This document shows positions 52,888-60,693 of a DNA stretch of 64,000 nt, piece by piece. The DNA comes from Paludibacteraceae bacterium (GTDB lineage: Bacteria; Bacteroidota; Bacteroidia; Bacteroidales; Paludibacteraceae). Below the pieces are notes generated by a model. It searched no databases. It worked only from the letters and a program-made list of their open reading frames with translations, and was not told the origin of the DNA. A program made the translations under genes and the position numbers. Every line of letters starts with the position of its first letter. The stretch's first letter is position 1. The stretch spans positions 1 to 64,000 of the forward strand of contig JAFZLC010000026.1 in the NCBI GenBank assembly GCA_017551675.1. Reading direction: 5' to 3'.

Positions 52888-54897
52888 ATGAAAAAAAACA
52901 TCATCTTAGTTATCCTTGCTCTTATTGGTTGCAGTCTATCTGCTCAACCATTAGACAAACAAGAATCTGAATCTGTAAAGAAACAGGTTATATCTGAGTG
53001 GAAATCACAGATGTCTAAACTTTATGACAATGCTTATAAAGAACACATCATCCGACGTGATGGATTGGAATTGGCATTGGCATACGTCATCAGAGGTTCG
53101 GAACCAACTGGAGGACGTAGTTTGTGGATATCCATGCATGGTGGTGGAAATGCTCCTAAAGAGACAAACGACCAACAGTGGGAGAACCAAATATACCTTT
53201 ACGAACCCAAAGGTATATACGTGGCACCTAGAGCACCATGGGATGATTGGGATATGTGGTTCAAAGCACCCATTGACTCTCTGTTTCAGGACTTAATCAC
53301 CATGATGATTGTCAAAGAGAACATCAATCCTGACAAAGTGTATATTCTTGGATATTCTGCTGGTGGTGACGGTGTTTGGCGATTGGCTCCTCGTCTTGCC
53401 GACCATTGGGCTGCCGCCTCTATGATGGCTGGACATCCAGGAGATGTCGGTCTACGCAATCTAATCAACACGCCATTTACAATTTGGGTAGGTGCGCTCG
53501 ACTCTGCCTATGACCGCAACAAAGAAGTACAAAAAAGAGGTTACGAAATGGACTCCCTCAGTCAGACCGTTCCAGGGAAATACATTCACCAAAACAATAT
53601 TGTTGCAGGGAAAAGTCACTGGATGGACCAAGTAGACACAGCGGCTATCAGTTGGATGAACCGTTACACACGCGACGCTCACCCTAAGCAGATTATCTGG
53701 ACACAAGAGGAATGTTTACGAGACGCATTCTACTGGGTCTCTCTCCCCTCCTCCATCAAACCTGTTCGTGGCAACACTTTCGAAGCAACGATTGAAGAAA
53801 ACACCATCACAATCGACAAGATGGATTATGATGAAATCACCATTTGGTTGGACGATGACATGTTAGACCTCTCCCAACCCGTTACCATTCAATACGACGG
53901 AAGAACCCTCTTCAAACAAGTGGTAGAAAGAACGGAAGAAAGCATGAAGCAATCAATATACCATCGAAAAGACCCTTCGTTCTGCTTCCCTGCCAATGTC
54001 ACCATTTCGAAAGACATGACTTATGAAGAAGAGGAAACACCGTCTGTGGAGAAAATAGCTTGCGACACCACATGGTTTACAGGCGAAGGCACCCAGTATG
54101 GAGGTATTGCAGGCACCAATGGAGGAAACTGCGGTATTTTTGTAGAAGAGGGTGATTTCTACCACTGTGCTATGAATCACATCCAGTATGATAGCAGTTA
54201 CGCATGTGGAGCCTGTGTAAAAGTATATGGTCCTATTGGCGAAATCACAGTAAAAGTGGTGGATCGTTGTCCCGAATGTAAAATGGGCGATATAGATTTT
54301 TCAACAGACGCCTTCACCACCATTGCTAAATTGGAAGATGGACGAGTACCAATCAGATGGCAATTTGTACCATGCCAAGAAGATAAGAACATCAAAGTGA
54401 TGTTTGCCAAGGGCACAAGTCCGTTCTACTTCAAAGCTATATTTTACGATATAAGGCATAGGATAAAAAGCATAGAATACAAACGTTCTGACGGCACTTT
54501 CGTCCCTATTCAACGTGAAATGTACAACTATTTTGTTGCACAGCAAGGCATCGACGAAGACCCGTCCAAATGTGGACCTTACACATTCAGATTAACCGAC
54601 GAGCACGATGGCGTTGTATATGTAGAAAATGTGCAATACGAAGCAGGCGTTGAAATAGATTTAGGCAAACAATTTCCAAAAGCCAATTGCGGAGAAGACA
54701 GTTCAGTAGACGAAATTGAGAACTCTTTATTATGGAGTGATGACATATTACGAATCGATGTATACGATTTGTTAGGACATTCTATCTACTCCACCAATCA
54801 ACGAGACGATTACCTAAAATTTGCCAAAGAGTGGAATCGAGTTCACATTATAAAGATACACTTTGAGAAATTCAGCAAAGTAGAATTACGAAAATAA
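52888..54897 (+). CDS. Secreted esterase-expansin fusion protein (669 aa)
   Basis: Signal peptide (MKKNIILVILALIGCSLSAQ; Cys15 could be a lipobox). Residues about 55-260 are an alpha/beta hydrolase of the depolymerase/feruloyl-esterase kind: LWISMHGGGNAP, YILGYSAGGDGVWRL with the nucleophile Ser near 157, and GKSHWMDQ with a candidate His. Residues about 390-497 are an expansin-type double-psi beta-barrel: TQYGGIAGTNGGNCGIF, YACGACVKVYGPIG, VVDRCPECKMGDIDFS with the key Asp, and VPIRWQFVPC. A CBM63-like beta domain (about 500-610) follows, as in bacterial expansins. The last 55 residues (LRIDVYDLLGHSIYST) look like a degenerate T9SS tail. It would open plant cell wall and cut esters. Confidence 0.85.
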   Translation: MKKNIILVILALIGCSLSAQPLDKQESESVKKQVISEWKSQMSKLYDNAYKEHIIRRDGLELALAYVIRGSEPTGGRSLWISMHGGGNAPKETNDQQWENQIYLYEPKGIYVAPRAPWDDWDMWFKAPIDSLFQDLITMMIVKENINPDKVYILGYSAGGDGVWRLAPRLADHWAAASMMAGHPGDVGLRNLINTPFTIWVGALDSAYDRNKEVQKRGYEMDSLSQTVPGKYIHQNNIVAGKSHWMDQVDTAAISWMNRYTRDAHPKQIIWTQEECLRDAFYWVSLPSSIKPVRGNTFEATIEENTITIDKMDYDEITIWLDDDMLDLSQPVTIQYDGRTLFKQVVERTEESMKQSIYHRKDPSFCFPANVTISKDMTYEEEETPSVEKIACDTTWFTGEGTQYGGIAGTNGGNCGIFVEEGDFYHCAMNHIQYDSSYACGACVKVYGPIGEITVKVVDRCPECKMGDIDFSTDAFTTIAKLEDGRVPIRWQFVPCQEDKNIKVMFAKGTSPFYFKAIFYDIRHRIKSIEYKRSDGTFVPIQREMYNYFVAQQGIDEDPSKCGPYTFRLTDEHDGVVYVENVQYEAGVEIDLGKQFPKANCGEDSSVDEIENSLLWSDDILRIDVYDLLGHSIYSTNQRDDYLKFAKEWNRVHIIKIHFEKFSKVELRK

Positions 54898-54900
54898 AAA

Positions 54901-54932
54901 TTAGGTGGGTTTTACAAATCCACCTTTATTTC
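54901..54932. terminator. Bidirectional terminator (also member of the dispersed hairpin family)
   Basis: TTAGGTGGGTT / AATCCACCTTTA hairpin with T-run after it, between convergent genes. Its sequence resembles the repeats at 25466 and 25761. Confidence 0.8.
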
Positions 54933-55306
54933 TTTTTTGTAGTTGGAACAACGAAACCAACAACCACTGTACCAATAATACCAGCGCAAGCCACTATTAT
55001 TTTCACCACCATGCTCGGTATAAAGAAAATGGTGGAGATAGAACACATGGTAAGCATCATAGCAATTGCTGTAATTTTTCCACGTACGGACAATCCCCTG
55101 TTGCTCTCATACTCACGAATGTATTTTCCCAACCAAGAAGCGAGCAATTTCTTTTGTAACCTCTCACTACTTCTATAAAAAAGCCATGATGCTAAAAGTA
55201 AGAATGGAGTTGTAGGCAATCCAGGCACAACAACACCAATGGCGCCCAATGCCACACACAAAGATCCTAACGCGATAAAAAGATATTTCTTAATTTGAAT
55301 ATTCAT
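54926..55306 (-). CDS. YbaN-type DUF454 inner-membrane protein
   Basis: About 126 residues from the ATG at 55306 (the longer frame needs a TTG). It has four hydrophobic helices and the family core LGAIGVVVPGLPTTPFLLLASWLFYRSS in part, ..WLGKYIREYESNRGLS. The function of DUF454/YbaN proteins is unknown. Single gene. Confidence 0.88.
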   Translation of the reverse strand: MNIQIKKYLFIALGSLCVALGAIGVVVPGLPTTPFLLLASWLFYRSSERLQKKLLASWLGKYIREYESNRGLSVRGKITAIAMMLTMCSISTIFFIPSMVVKIIVACAGIIGTVVVGFVVPTTKKK

Positions 55307-55324
55307 CTCTTTGAATTTTTGATG

Positions 55325-55332
55325 CAAAATTA
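55325..55332 (-). promoter_or_regulatory. -7 promoter element of the DUF454 gene
   Basis: Minus strand TAATTTTG matches TAnnTTTG, just before the start; a short leader. Confidence 0.35.
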
Positions 55333-55500
55333 ATGCTTTTATTTCTATTTCATAAGAAGAATCACGAATTGTTTCACATTGAAAACAATAGATTTTTAGG
55401 GGAAAGTAGAAGATTTCAATGAAACAAAAAACGTTTTATCACTGAAACAAAAATACCATGATTTGAGATAATAATCACATAGCAATAGAAAAGGAAATAT

Positions 55501-55508
55501 TATTTTTG
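55501..55508 (+). promoter_or_regulatory. -7 promoter element of the GH16 gene
   Basis: TATTTTTG matches TAnnTTTG, 54 bp before the ATG at 55563. Confidence 0.4.
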
Positions 55509-55562
55509 AACTAAACTTATTGGCTTAAGTTAAAAATGAAGTTTATGTAAAATTTAAGTGTT

Positions 55563-56618
55563 ATGAAAGCTAGAATCATTATTGCAAGTGTTGTGTGTTG
55601 TTTAACGCTTCATACAAACGCACAAGAAAGTTGGAAACTCATTTGGAGTGACGAATTTGATTACAACGGAGCACCTGATAATTCAAAATGGTCGTTTGAC
55701 ACAGAAGGAAATAATTGGAACTGGGGAAATGACGAGCAACAAAATTACACCCCAGAAGAAATGAAAAACGCATGGGTAGAAAATGGCAATTTGATCATTG
55801 AAGCCCGAAAAGAGAGCTATAGGTGGTATGGAGATGGAGAGACAAAGAACTACACGTCAGCCCGTCTTCGCACTTACAGAAAAGCAGATTGGTGTTATTG
55901 TAAGATTGAAGTTCGTGCATTACTTCCTCAAGGAAAAGGAATGTGGCCAGCCATTTGGTTGTTGCCAACAGATGAAGTATACGGAGGATGGCCTCAGAGT
56001 GGTGAGTTGGATATCATGGAGAATGTAGGATTTGATCCAAACAGAATACACTGCAACATCCACACAGAAGCATACAACCATAAAAACGGAACCAACAAAG
56101 GTAATTCCGTTAACGTATCCCTACCATACGAAAACTGGCATGTCTATCGTATTGAATGGGATGAAGAAAGCGTCAACTACTACGTAGACGACACTCATGT
56201 TTTCACATTCCAAAACGAACACAGAACCTGGAAAGAGTGGCCATTTGATCAAAAATTTCACTTGCTTCTCAACATTGCCGTTGGTGGAAGCTGGGGAGGT
56301 GAACAAGGAATCGAAGATTGGAGACTCCCACAAAGAATGCTTGTAGACTACGTGAGAGTTTATGAAAAATCTGGCATGTCATCAATGGATGATGAAATAG
56401 CAAATACAGTAAAAGTATATCCAACTTTGGCAGAAGAGACTATTAGCATTAGCGGACTATCCTCTAGCGAGCAAGTTCAAATCATATCCATCAACGGAAA
56501 TGTGATTATGGAGGCTAAAGTTGATGCCGACGATAACACACTCAATGTAGACGGTTTATCACAAGGCAAGTATCTTGTAAGAATCGGCAATGCGACATAC
56601 CCATTCATAAAGAAATAA
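55563..56618 (+). CDS. Secreted GH16 beta-glucanase with T9SS tail
   Basis: 351 residues: signal peptide (to about Ala20), then a GH16 jelly-roll domain. KLIWSDEFDYNGAPDNSKW opens the fold and SGELDIMENVG at about 146-155 carries the ExDxxE catalytic set (nucleophile Glu148, acid Glu153); the extra Met in ELDIME-N marks the laminarinase/lichenase-type beta-bulge. The last 80 residues are a T9SS-like tail (VKVYPTLAEETISISG ... GKYLVRIGN). It probably cuts beta-1,3- or mixed-linked glucan. Single gene. Confidence 0.93.
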   Translation: MKARIIIASVVCCLTLHTNAQESWKLIWSDEFDYNGAPDNSKWSFDTEGNNWNWGNDEQQNYTPEEMKNAWVENGNLIIEARKESYRWYGDGETKNYTSARLRTYRKADWCYCKIEVRALLPQGKGMWPAIWLLPTDEVYGGWPQSGELDIMENVGFDPNRIHCNIHTEAYNHKNGTNKGNSVNVSLPYENWHVYRIEWDEESVNYYVDDTHVFTFQNEHRTWKEWPFDQKFHLLLNIAVGGSWGGEQGIEDWRLPQRMLVDYVRVYEKSGMSSMDDEIANTVKVYPTLAEETISISGLSSSEQVQIISINGNVIMEAKVDADDNTLNVDGLSQGKYLVRIGNATYPFIKK

Positions 56619-56672
56619 AAGAAGAGCGTTTGTTTTTTATATAATAAGTTTAAGGATTATTACTTTTTGGGA

Positions 56673-56706
56673 AAGTCCCTAGTTCTCACGAACTAGGGAC
56701 TTTTAT
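56673..56706 (+). terminator. Terminator of the GH16 gene
   Basis: AAGTCCCTAGTTC / GAACTAGGGACTT, a 13-bp perfect stem with a 4-nt loop, followed by TTTATTTTA. Confidence 0.92.
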
Positions 56707-56909
56707 TTTACGCTAACATATAAATAAACAACAGCAGGAACCCTGTAATAGCACACAAAAGCAGAGAACCGATATTTCAGATAAATTCAAGCAGCGCAAT
56801 CGCTCAGCATATTCTTTCTTATTCTTAAATTGTATTACAGGTTCTATAAATTCATTTTATGGAATTTGACAATTTACATTAATCATACGATGAGCAGAGA
56901 GGAAAAAAC

Positions 56910-56942
56910 AAAAAAGCCACCGGGAAATCCCGATGGCTTTTC
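56910..56942 (-). terminator. Terminator of the rplM-rpsI-rpsB-tsf operon
   Basis: AAAAGCCA-CGGG / CCCG-TGGCTTTT stem with a short loop (one internal mismatch), with an A-run on the left that becomes a T-run on the minus strand. Confidence 0.88.
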
Positions 56943-56963
56943 TATATGAATGAAATCAATGAA

Positions 56964-57956
56964 TTATTCTTGATTCAAAGTAAAGCGTTTGAAAGAAGTA
57001 CAAGTCAAAGATTTAGAAACAGATGCCATATATTGAGCAACGTTGATCTTAGCCTCTTTAATGAAAGCTTGGTTCAACAAAGTTTGCTCTTTATAGATCT
57101 TCTGAATACGTCCATTAACGATACCGTCGATCATAGCCTGTTTCAAGTTAGCAGCAGCTTGAGCTCCAACAGTTTCTTTAATTTCACGAGCTTTAGCAGC
57201 TTGCTCAGCAGTGATCCATCCTTTTTCGATGTTAGATTCGATATGAGCTTCAGAATCAACATGAGCAGGATTGATACCAGCTTTTGACAAAGCACCATCC
57301 ACTTGTTTTTGTACTAACTCTGCCTTTGTTTTTTCAGTAGCGATTTCGCGCTCTTTAGCAACATATTCAGCAGGAACGCCAGCCTCATCAACAGCGATTG
57401 GGTTCATTGCAGCCACTTGCATTGCAACATCCTTATAAACTTGGGTATCCAAGCCAGCCTCATTGAAAGCAACGATAGAAGCCAACATATTACCTGGGTG
57501 AATGTAAGCCAAGGTAGCAGGACCGTTTACGAATTCGTAAGCACCCAACTCCATTTTCTCACCAGTCACACCAGAGCGATCTGTGATCAACTGTTGAACA
57601 GAAGAATTACCAATCATCAAAGAGTTCAAAGCCTCCAAAGATGCAGGTTTAACTTCCATTGCTTTATCAAGTATTTGTTTAGTCAAAGCGACGAAATCAG
57701 CATTTTTAGCAACGAAGTCAGTTTCGCACTTCAAAGCAACGATAGCAGCGAAATCACCGTTAGCAGCAGCCAACACACAACCTTGTGCAGCGTCGCGATC
57801 ACTTCTTTTAGCAGCAATTGCTTGACCTCTTTTACGGATAAGCTCTACAGCCTTGTCGAAATTGCCTTCAGCCTCAGTAAGAGCCTTCTTGCAATCCATC
57901 ATACCCGCACCGGTCATAGTACGCAATTTGCTAATATCAGCCATTGAAACAGCCAT
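56964..57956 (-). CDS. tsf: Elongation factor Ts
   Basis: 330 residues. The N-terminal UBA-like part (SKLRTMTGAGMMDCKKALTEAEGNFDKAVELIRKRG in part) and the TDFVAKN motif (CETDFVAKNADFVAL) that contacts EF-Tu are clear. Longer than the E. coli protein by the usual Bacteroidetes insertion in the core. It exchanges GDP on EF-Tu. Last gene of the operon, 27 bp after rpsB. Confidence 0.97.
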   Translation of the reverse strand: MAVSMADISKLRTMTGAGMMDCKKALTEAEGNFDKAVELIRKRGQAIAAKRSDRDAAQGCVLAAANGDFAAIVALKCETDFVAKNADFVALTKQILDKAMEVKPASLEALNSLMIGNSSVQQLITDRSGVTGEKMELGAYEFVNGPATLAYIHPGNMLASIVAFNEAGLDTQVYKDVAMQVAAMNPIAVDEAGVPAEYVAKEREIATEKTKAELVQKQVDGALSKAGINPAHVDSEAHIESNIEKGWITAEQAAKAREIKETVGAQAAANLKQAMIDGIVNGRIQKIYKEQTLLNQAFIKEAKINVAQYMASVSKSLTCTSFKRFTLNQE

Positions 57957-57983
57957 ATCTCTTAAAATAATTTACGTTAATAA

Positions 57984-58814
57984 TTAATCTTCAGTAGTAT
58001 TGAATTTGCTAGCTACTTTAGCGTTCAAAGCCTCACCATCCAAGTTAGTCTTAGGGGTTTTCTTAGCAGCTCTTCTGCGCTCTTTCTTCTCAACGCCTTC
58101 AGCAGATTCAGACTCTTCCTTCTCTACTTTTCTCTCATCCAATCCCTCTTTGATAGCACCGCAAAGAGCGTTCAAGATAACTTCTACAGATTTTGTAGCG
58201 TCATCGTTAGCAGGGATAATGAAATCGATGTCGTTAGGATTAGAGTTTGTATCAACAATACCATATACTGGAATACCCAATCTCTTAGCCTCTTTAACTG
58301 CGATGTTTTCTTTTGTTACGTCAACAACGAAAAGAGCAGCAGGAGTTCTTGTCATATCAGCGATACTACCCAAGTTTTTCTCCAATTTTGCACGTTGGCG
58401 AGAGATTTGAAGTTTTTCTCTTTTAGACAAGTTATCGTAAGTACCATCATTAGTCAACTTATCGATAGAAGCCATTTTCTTAACCGCTTTACGGATTGTA
58501 GGGAAGTTGGTCAACATACCACCAGCCCAACGCTCAGTAACGTATGGCATAGAAACTTCAGATGCCTTATCAGCAACTACTTGCTTTGCTTGTTTCTTTG
58601 TTGCAACAAAAAGAATCTTTTTGCCCGATTTTGCAACCTGCTTCAAAGCAGCAGCAGCCTCATCTATTTTAACTACAGTCTTGTGAAGATCAATAATATG
58701 GATACCATTACGTTCCATGAAGATATAAGGAGCCATTGCTGGGTTCCACTTTCTTTTCAAGTGTCCAAAATGACAACCTGCTTCTAATAATTCATCAAAA
58801 TTAGTTCTTGACAT
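57984..58814 (-). CDS. rpsB: 30S ribosomal protein S2
   Basis: 276 residues. Family motifs: LLEAGCHFGHLKRKWNP, FMERNGIHIIDLHKT, RWAGGMLTNFPTIRK and FVVDVTKENIAVKEAKRLGIPV. A charged C-terminal tail (about 230-276, with KERRRAAKKTPKT) extends beyond the core. Located between rpsI and tsf, the usual order. Confidence 0.97.
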   Translation of the reverse strand: MSRTNFDELLEAGCHFGHLKRKWNPAMAPYIFMERNGIHIIDLHKTVVKIDEAAAALKQVAKSGKKILFVATKKQAKQVVADKASEVSMPYVTERWAGGMLTNFPTIRKAVKKMASIDKLTNDGTYDNLSKREKLQISRQRAKLEKNLGSIADMTRTPAALFVVDVTKENIAVKEAKRLGIPVYGIVDTNSNPNDIDFIIPANDDATKSVEVILNALCGAIKEGLDERKVEKEESESAEGVEKKERRRAAKKTPKTNLDGEALNAKVASKFNTTED

Positions 58815-58955
58815 TTTCTTTTAATTTTAATCGTTTACATTCTTTTTTTTAAATCAATCACCCAGTAGTTCGACTCACGCCAAAGTCTGGATAATTTAGA
58901 TACTAAACGTCTTCTCAAAGAGTCGATATAATACAATATATAACTCCTCCAAGGA

Positions 58956-59342
58956 CTAACGTTTACTGAACTGGAATCTCTTTCTTGCTTTAGGACGACC
59001 TGGTTTCTTACGCTCAACCTCACGAGAGTCACGAGTTAAGAATCCTTCGCTCTTCAATGCAGTCTTGTTTTCAACATCAACCTTAACTAAAGCACGTGCG
59101 ATAGCCAATCTCAAAGCCTCAGCTTGTCCGGTGAAACCTCCACCATCCAAGTTAGCTTTTACATTGAACTTATCTGCTACGCTAAGATGATTCAACGGTT
59201 GTTTAACAACATATTGCAAAATTCCTGAAGGAAAGTAAGTAGCTAAATCCTTGCCATTGATGGTGAATTCACCATTTCCTTCGCTTAGGTATACGCGCGC
59301 AACTGCGGCCTTTCTTCTACCAATTGCATTTATTACTTCCAT
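58956..59342 (-). CDS. rpsI: 30S ribosomal protein S9
   Basis: 128 residues with the S9 pattern: IGRRKAAVARVYL near the start, VNVKANLDGGGFTGQAEALRLAIARAL-like core and the conserved C-terminal tail (LTRDSREVERKKPGRPKARKRFQFSKR in part), which reaches the P-site tRNA. It starts 4 bp after rplM; the 141-bp gap before rpsB holds no gene. Confidence 0.97.
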   Translation of the reverse strand: MEVINAIGRRKAAVARVYLSEGNGEFTINGKDLATYFPSGILQYVVKQPLNHLSVADKFNVKANLDGGGFTGQAEALRLAIARALVKVDVENKTALKSEGFLTRDSREVERKKPGRPKARKRFQFSKR

Positions 59343-59346
59343 GTGC

Positions 59347-59802
59347 TTACTTAATTGAGTTTAAATCGAGTTGTTTTGGTTGTTGTGCTTCATGCTTGTG
59401 CTCGTTTCCTGCATAGACATAAAGATTTCCGAGTATTGCACTGCCAAGACGGTTCTTAGGCAACATTCCCTTAACCACTTTTCTTAGCAATTTTTCAGGA
59501 CTCTTCTTCAACAATTCTCCTGGAGTATACTCTTTTTGCCCTCCTGGATAACCTGAAAACTTCAAATAAATACGATCTGTAGCCTTCTTTCCTGTGATCT
59601 TAACTTTGTCTGCATTGATAATAATCACATTATCGCCACAATCTACATGAGGAGTAAAGTTTGGCTTGTACTTACCTCTTAATAGCTTTGCAACCTTAGA
59701 TCCTAAACGTCCTAATGGTTGATCTGTTGCATCAACAAGAACCCATTCTTTGTTCACTGTTGCCGCATTAGCTGAAATTGTTTTGTAACTTAAAGTATCC
59801 AC
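59347..59802 (-). CDS. rplM: 50S ribosomal protein L13
   Basis: 151 residues from a GTG start (GTGGATACTTTAAG), which gives the conserved Bacteroidales N-terminus MDTLSYKTISAN; no ATG is available that keeps it. Landmarks: WVLVDATDQPLGRLGSKVAKLLRGK and FTPHVDCGDNVIIINA, then VKGMLPKNRLG. First gene of the L13-S9-S2-EF-Ts operon. Confidence 0.96.
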   Translation of the reverse strand: MDTLSYKTISANAATVNKEWVLVDATDQPLGRLGSKVAKLLRGKYKPNFTPHVDCGDNVIIINADKVKITGKKATDRIYLKFSGYPGGQKEYTPGELLKKSPEKLLRKVVKGMLPKNRLGSAILGNLYVYAGNEHKHEAQQPKQLDLNSIK

Positions 59803-59900
59803 TTTAAACGTTTTTAATTAGTTAATTAATCTTTCACTTTGCCTTCCGACTTCGGGCAAGCCTTCCAGCATTTGACTTTTGACTATTTTGGATAATAAAT
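59803..59900 (-). promoter_or_regulatory. 5' leader of the L13 operon, possible autoregulatory RNA
   Basis: About 95 nt of leader between the inferred start and the GTG of rplM. It contains a direct repeat GGAAGGC (twice) and a hairpin TTGCC-CGAAGTCGGAA-GGCAA. Ribosomal protein leaders often bind their own product; here that is only a possibility. Confidence 0.3.
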
Positions 59901-59906
59901 CGGGCG

Positions 59907-59914
59907 CAAAATTA
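59907..59914 (-). promoter_or_regulatory. -7 promoter element of the L13 operon
   Basis: Minus strand TAATTTTG matches TAnnTTTG, with AT-rich sequence upstream. Confidence 0.5.
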
Positions 59915-60002
59915 CGACATATTTTTTAAATAAAAAAATGTTTTTCGCCTCTCTTTGTCAAATACTTCTCTTTTCTTCTTCTAAATTTTCGTTTTTTTTA
60001 CG

Positions 60003-60010
60003 TAAGTTTG
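60003..60010 (+). promoter_or_regulatory. -7 promoter element of the FAH-family gene and porU
   Basis: TAAGTTTG matches TAnnTTTG, 33 bp before the ATG at 60044. Confidence 0.5.
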
Positions 60011-60043
60011 CATTTTAACATTTGTTCTTAATTGCTTTTTGAT

Positions 60044-60655
60044 ATGAAAATAATTGCAGTCGGTTGGAATTACGCAGAACATAATAGGGAATTAAACCGC
60101 ATTAGCATCCCTGATCATCCTGTCATCTTTATGAAACCTGAAACGGCCCTTCTTAAAGACAACAAGCCTTTTTTCCTCCCCGACTTCTCTGATAGAATCG
60201 AATACGAAACAGAAATAATCGTCAGAATCTCTAAAATGGGGAAAAACATCTCCTCTAAATTCGCCGATCGTTACTACGACGCCATCGGATTGGGTATCGA
60301 TTTCACCGCTAGAGATTTACAGAATGAATTCAAATCGAAAGGAGCTCCTTGGGAAATCTGCAAAGGATTCGACAACTCTGCCCCTATTAGCGATTTCTTA
60401 CCAAAAGAAAACTTCAATATTGACAACCTATCGTTCTCTTTGAAACTGAATGATGTGCTCGTTCAAAAAGGAAACACTCAAGATATGATCTTCAAAGTGA
60501 ATGATATTATTGAATACATCAGCAAATTCTTCACACTAAAAACCGGAGACATCATATTTACTGGTACTCCCGTAGGTGTCGGTCCCGTGAAAATCGGTGA
60601 TCACCTCGAAGGATTTATCGAGAACAATAAAATGCTAGATTTTTACGTTTCTTAA
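60044..60655 (+). CDS. Fumarylacetoacetate hydrolase family protein
   Basis: About 203 residues from the ATG at 60044 (MKIIAVGWNYAEHN); the frame upstream has no leader. The FAH fold is clear: IFMKPETALL, IEYETEIIVRISKMG with the metal-binding E-x-E, IGLGIDFTARDLQ with Asp, and the closing TGDIIFTGTPVGVGPVKIGD. These enzymes act on 2-oxo acids or acylpyruvates with a divalent metal. Cytoplasmic. Only 38 bp before porU in the same direction, so they may share a transcript. Confidence 0.92.
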   Translation: MKIIAVGWNYAEHNRELNRISIPDHPVIFMKPETALLKDNKPFFLPDFSDRIEYETEIIVRISKMGKNISSKFADRYYDAIGLGIDFTARDLQNEFKSKGAPWEICKGFDNSAPISDFLPKENFNIDNLSFSLKLNDVLVQKGNTQDMIFKVNDIIEYISKFFTLKTGDIIFTGTPVGVGPVKIGDHLEGFIENNKMLDFYVS

Positions 60656-60693
60656 CAAAAACAAAATCTGATTTAAGCAAATTTGATAATCTT

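Larger units (their letters stand above)
56619..56963. other. Intergenic region between GH16 and tsf
   Basis: 345 bp with no gene; terminators at both ends serve the convergent GH16 and tsf transcripts. The middle (56710-56880) shows nothing I recognise. Confidence 0.6.
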
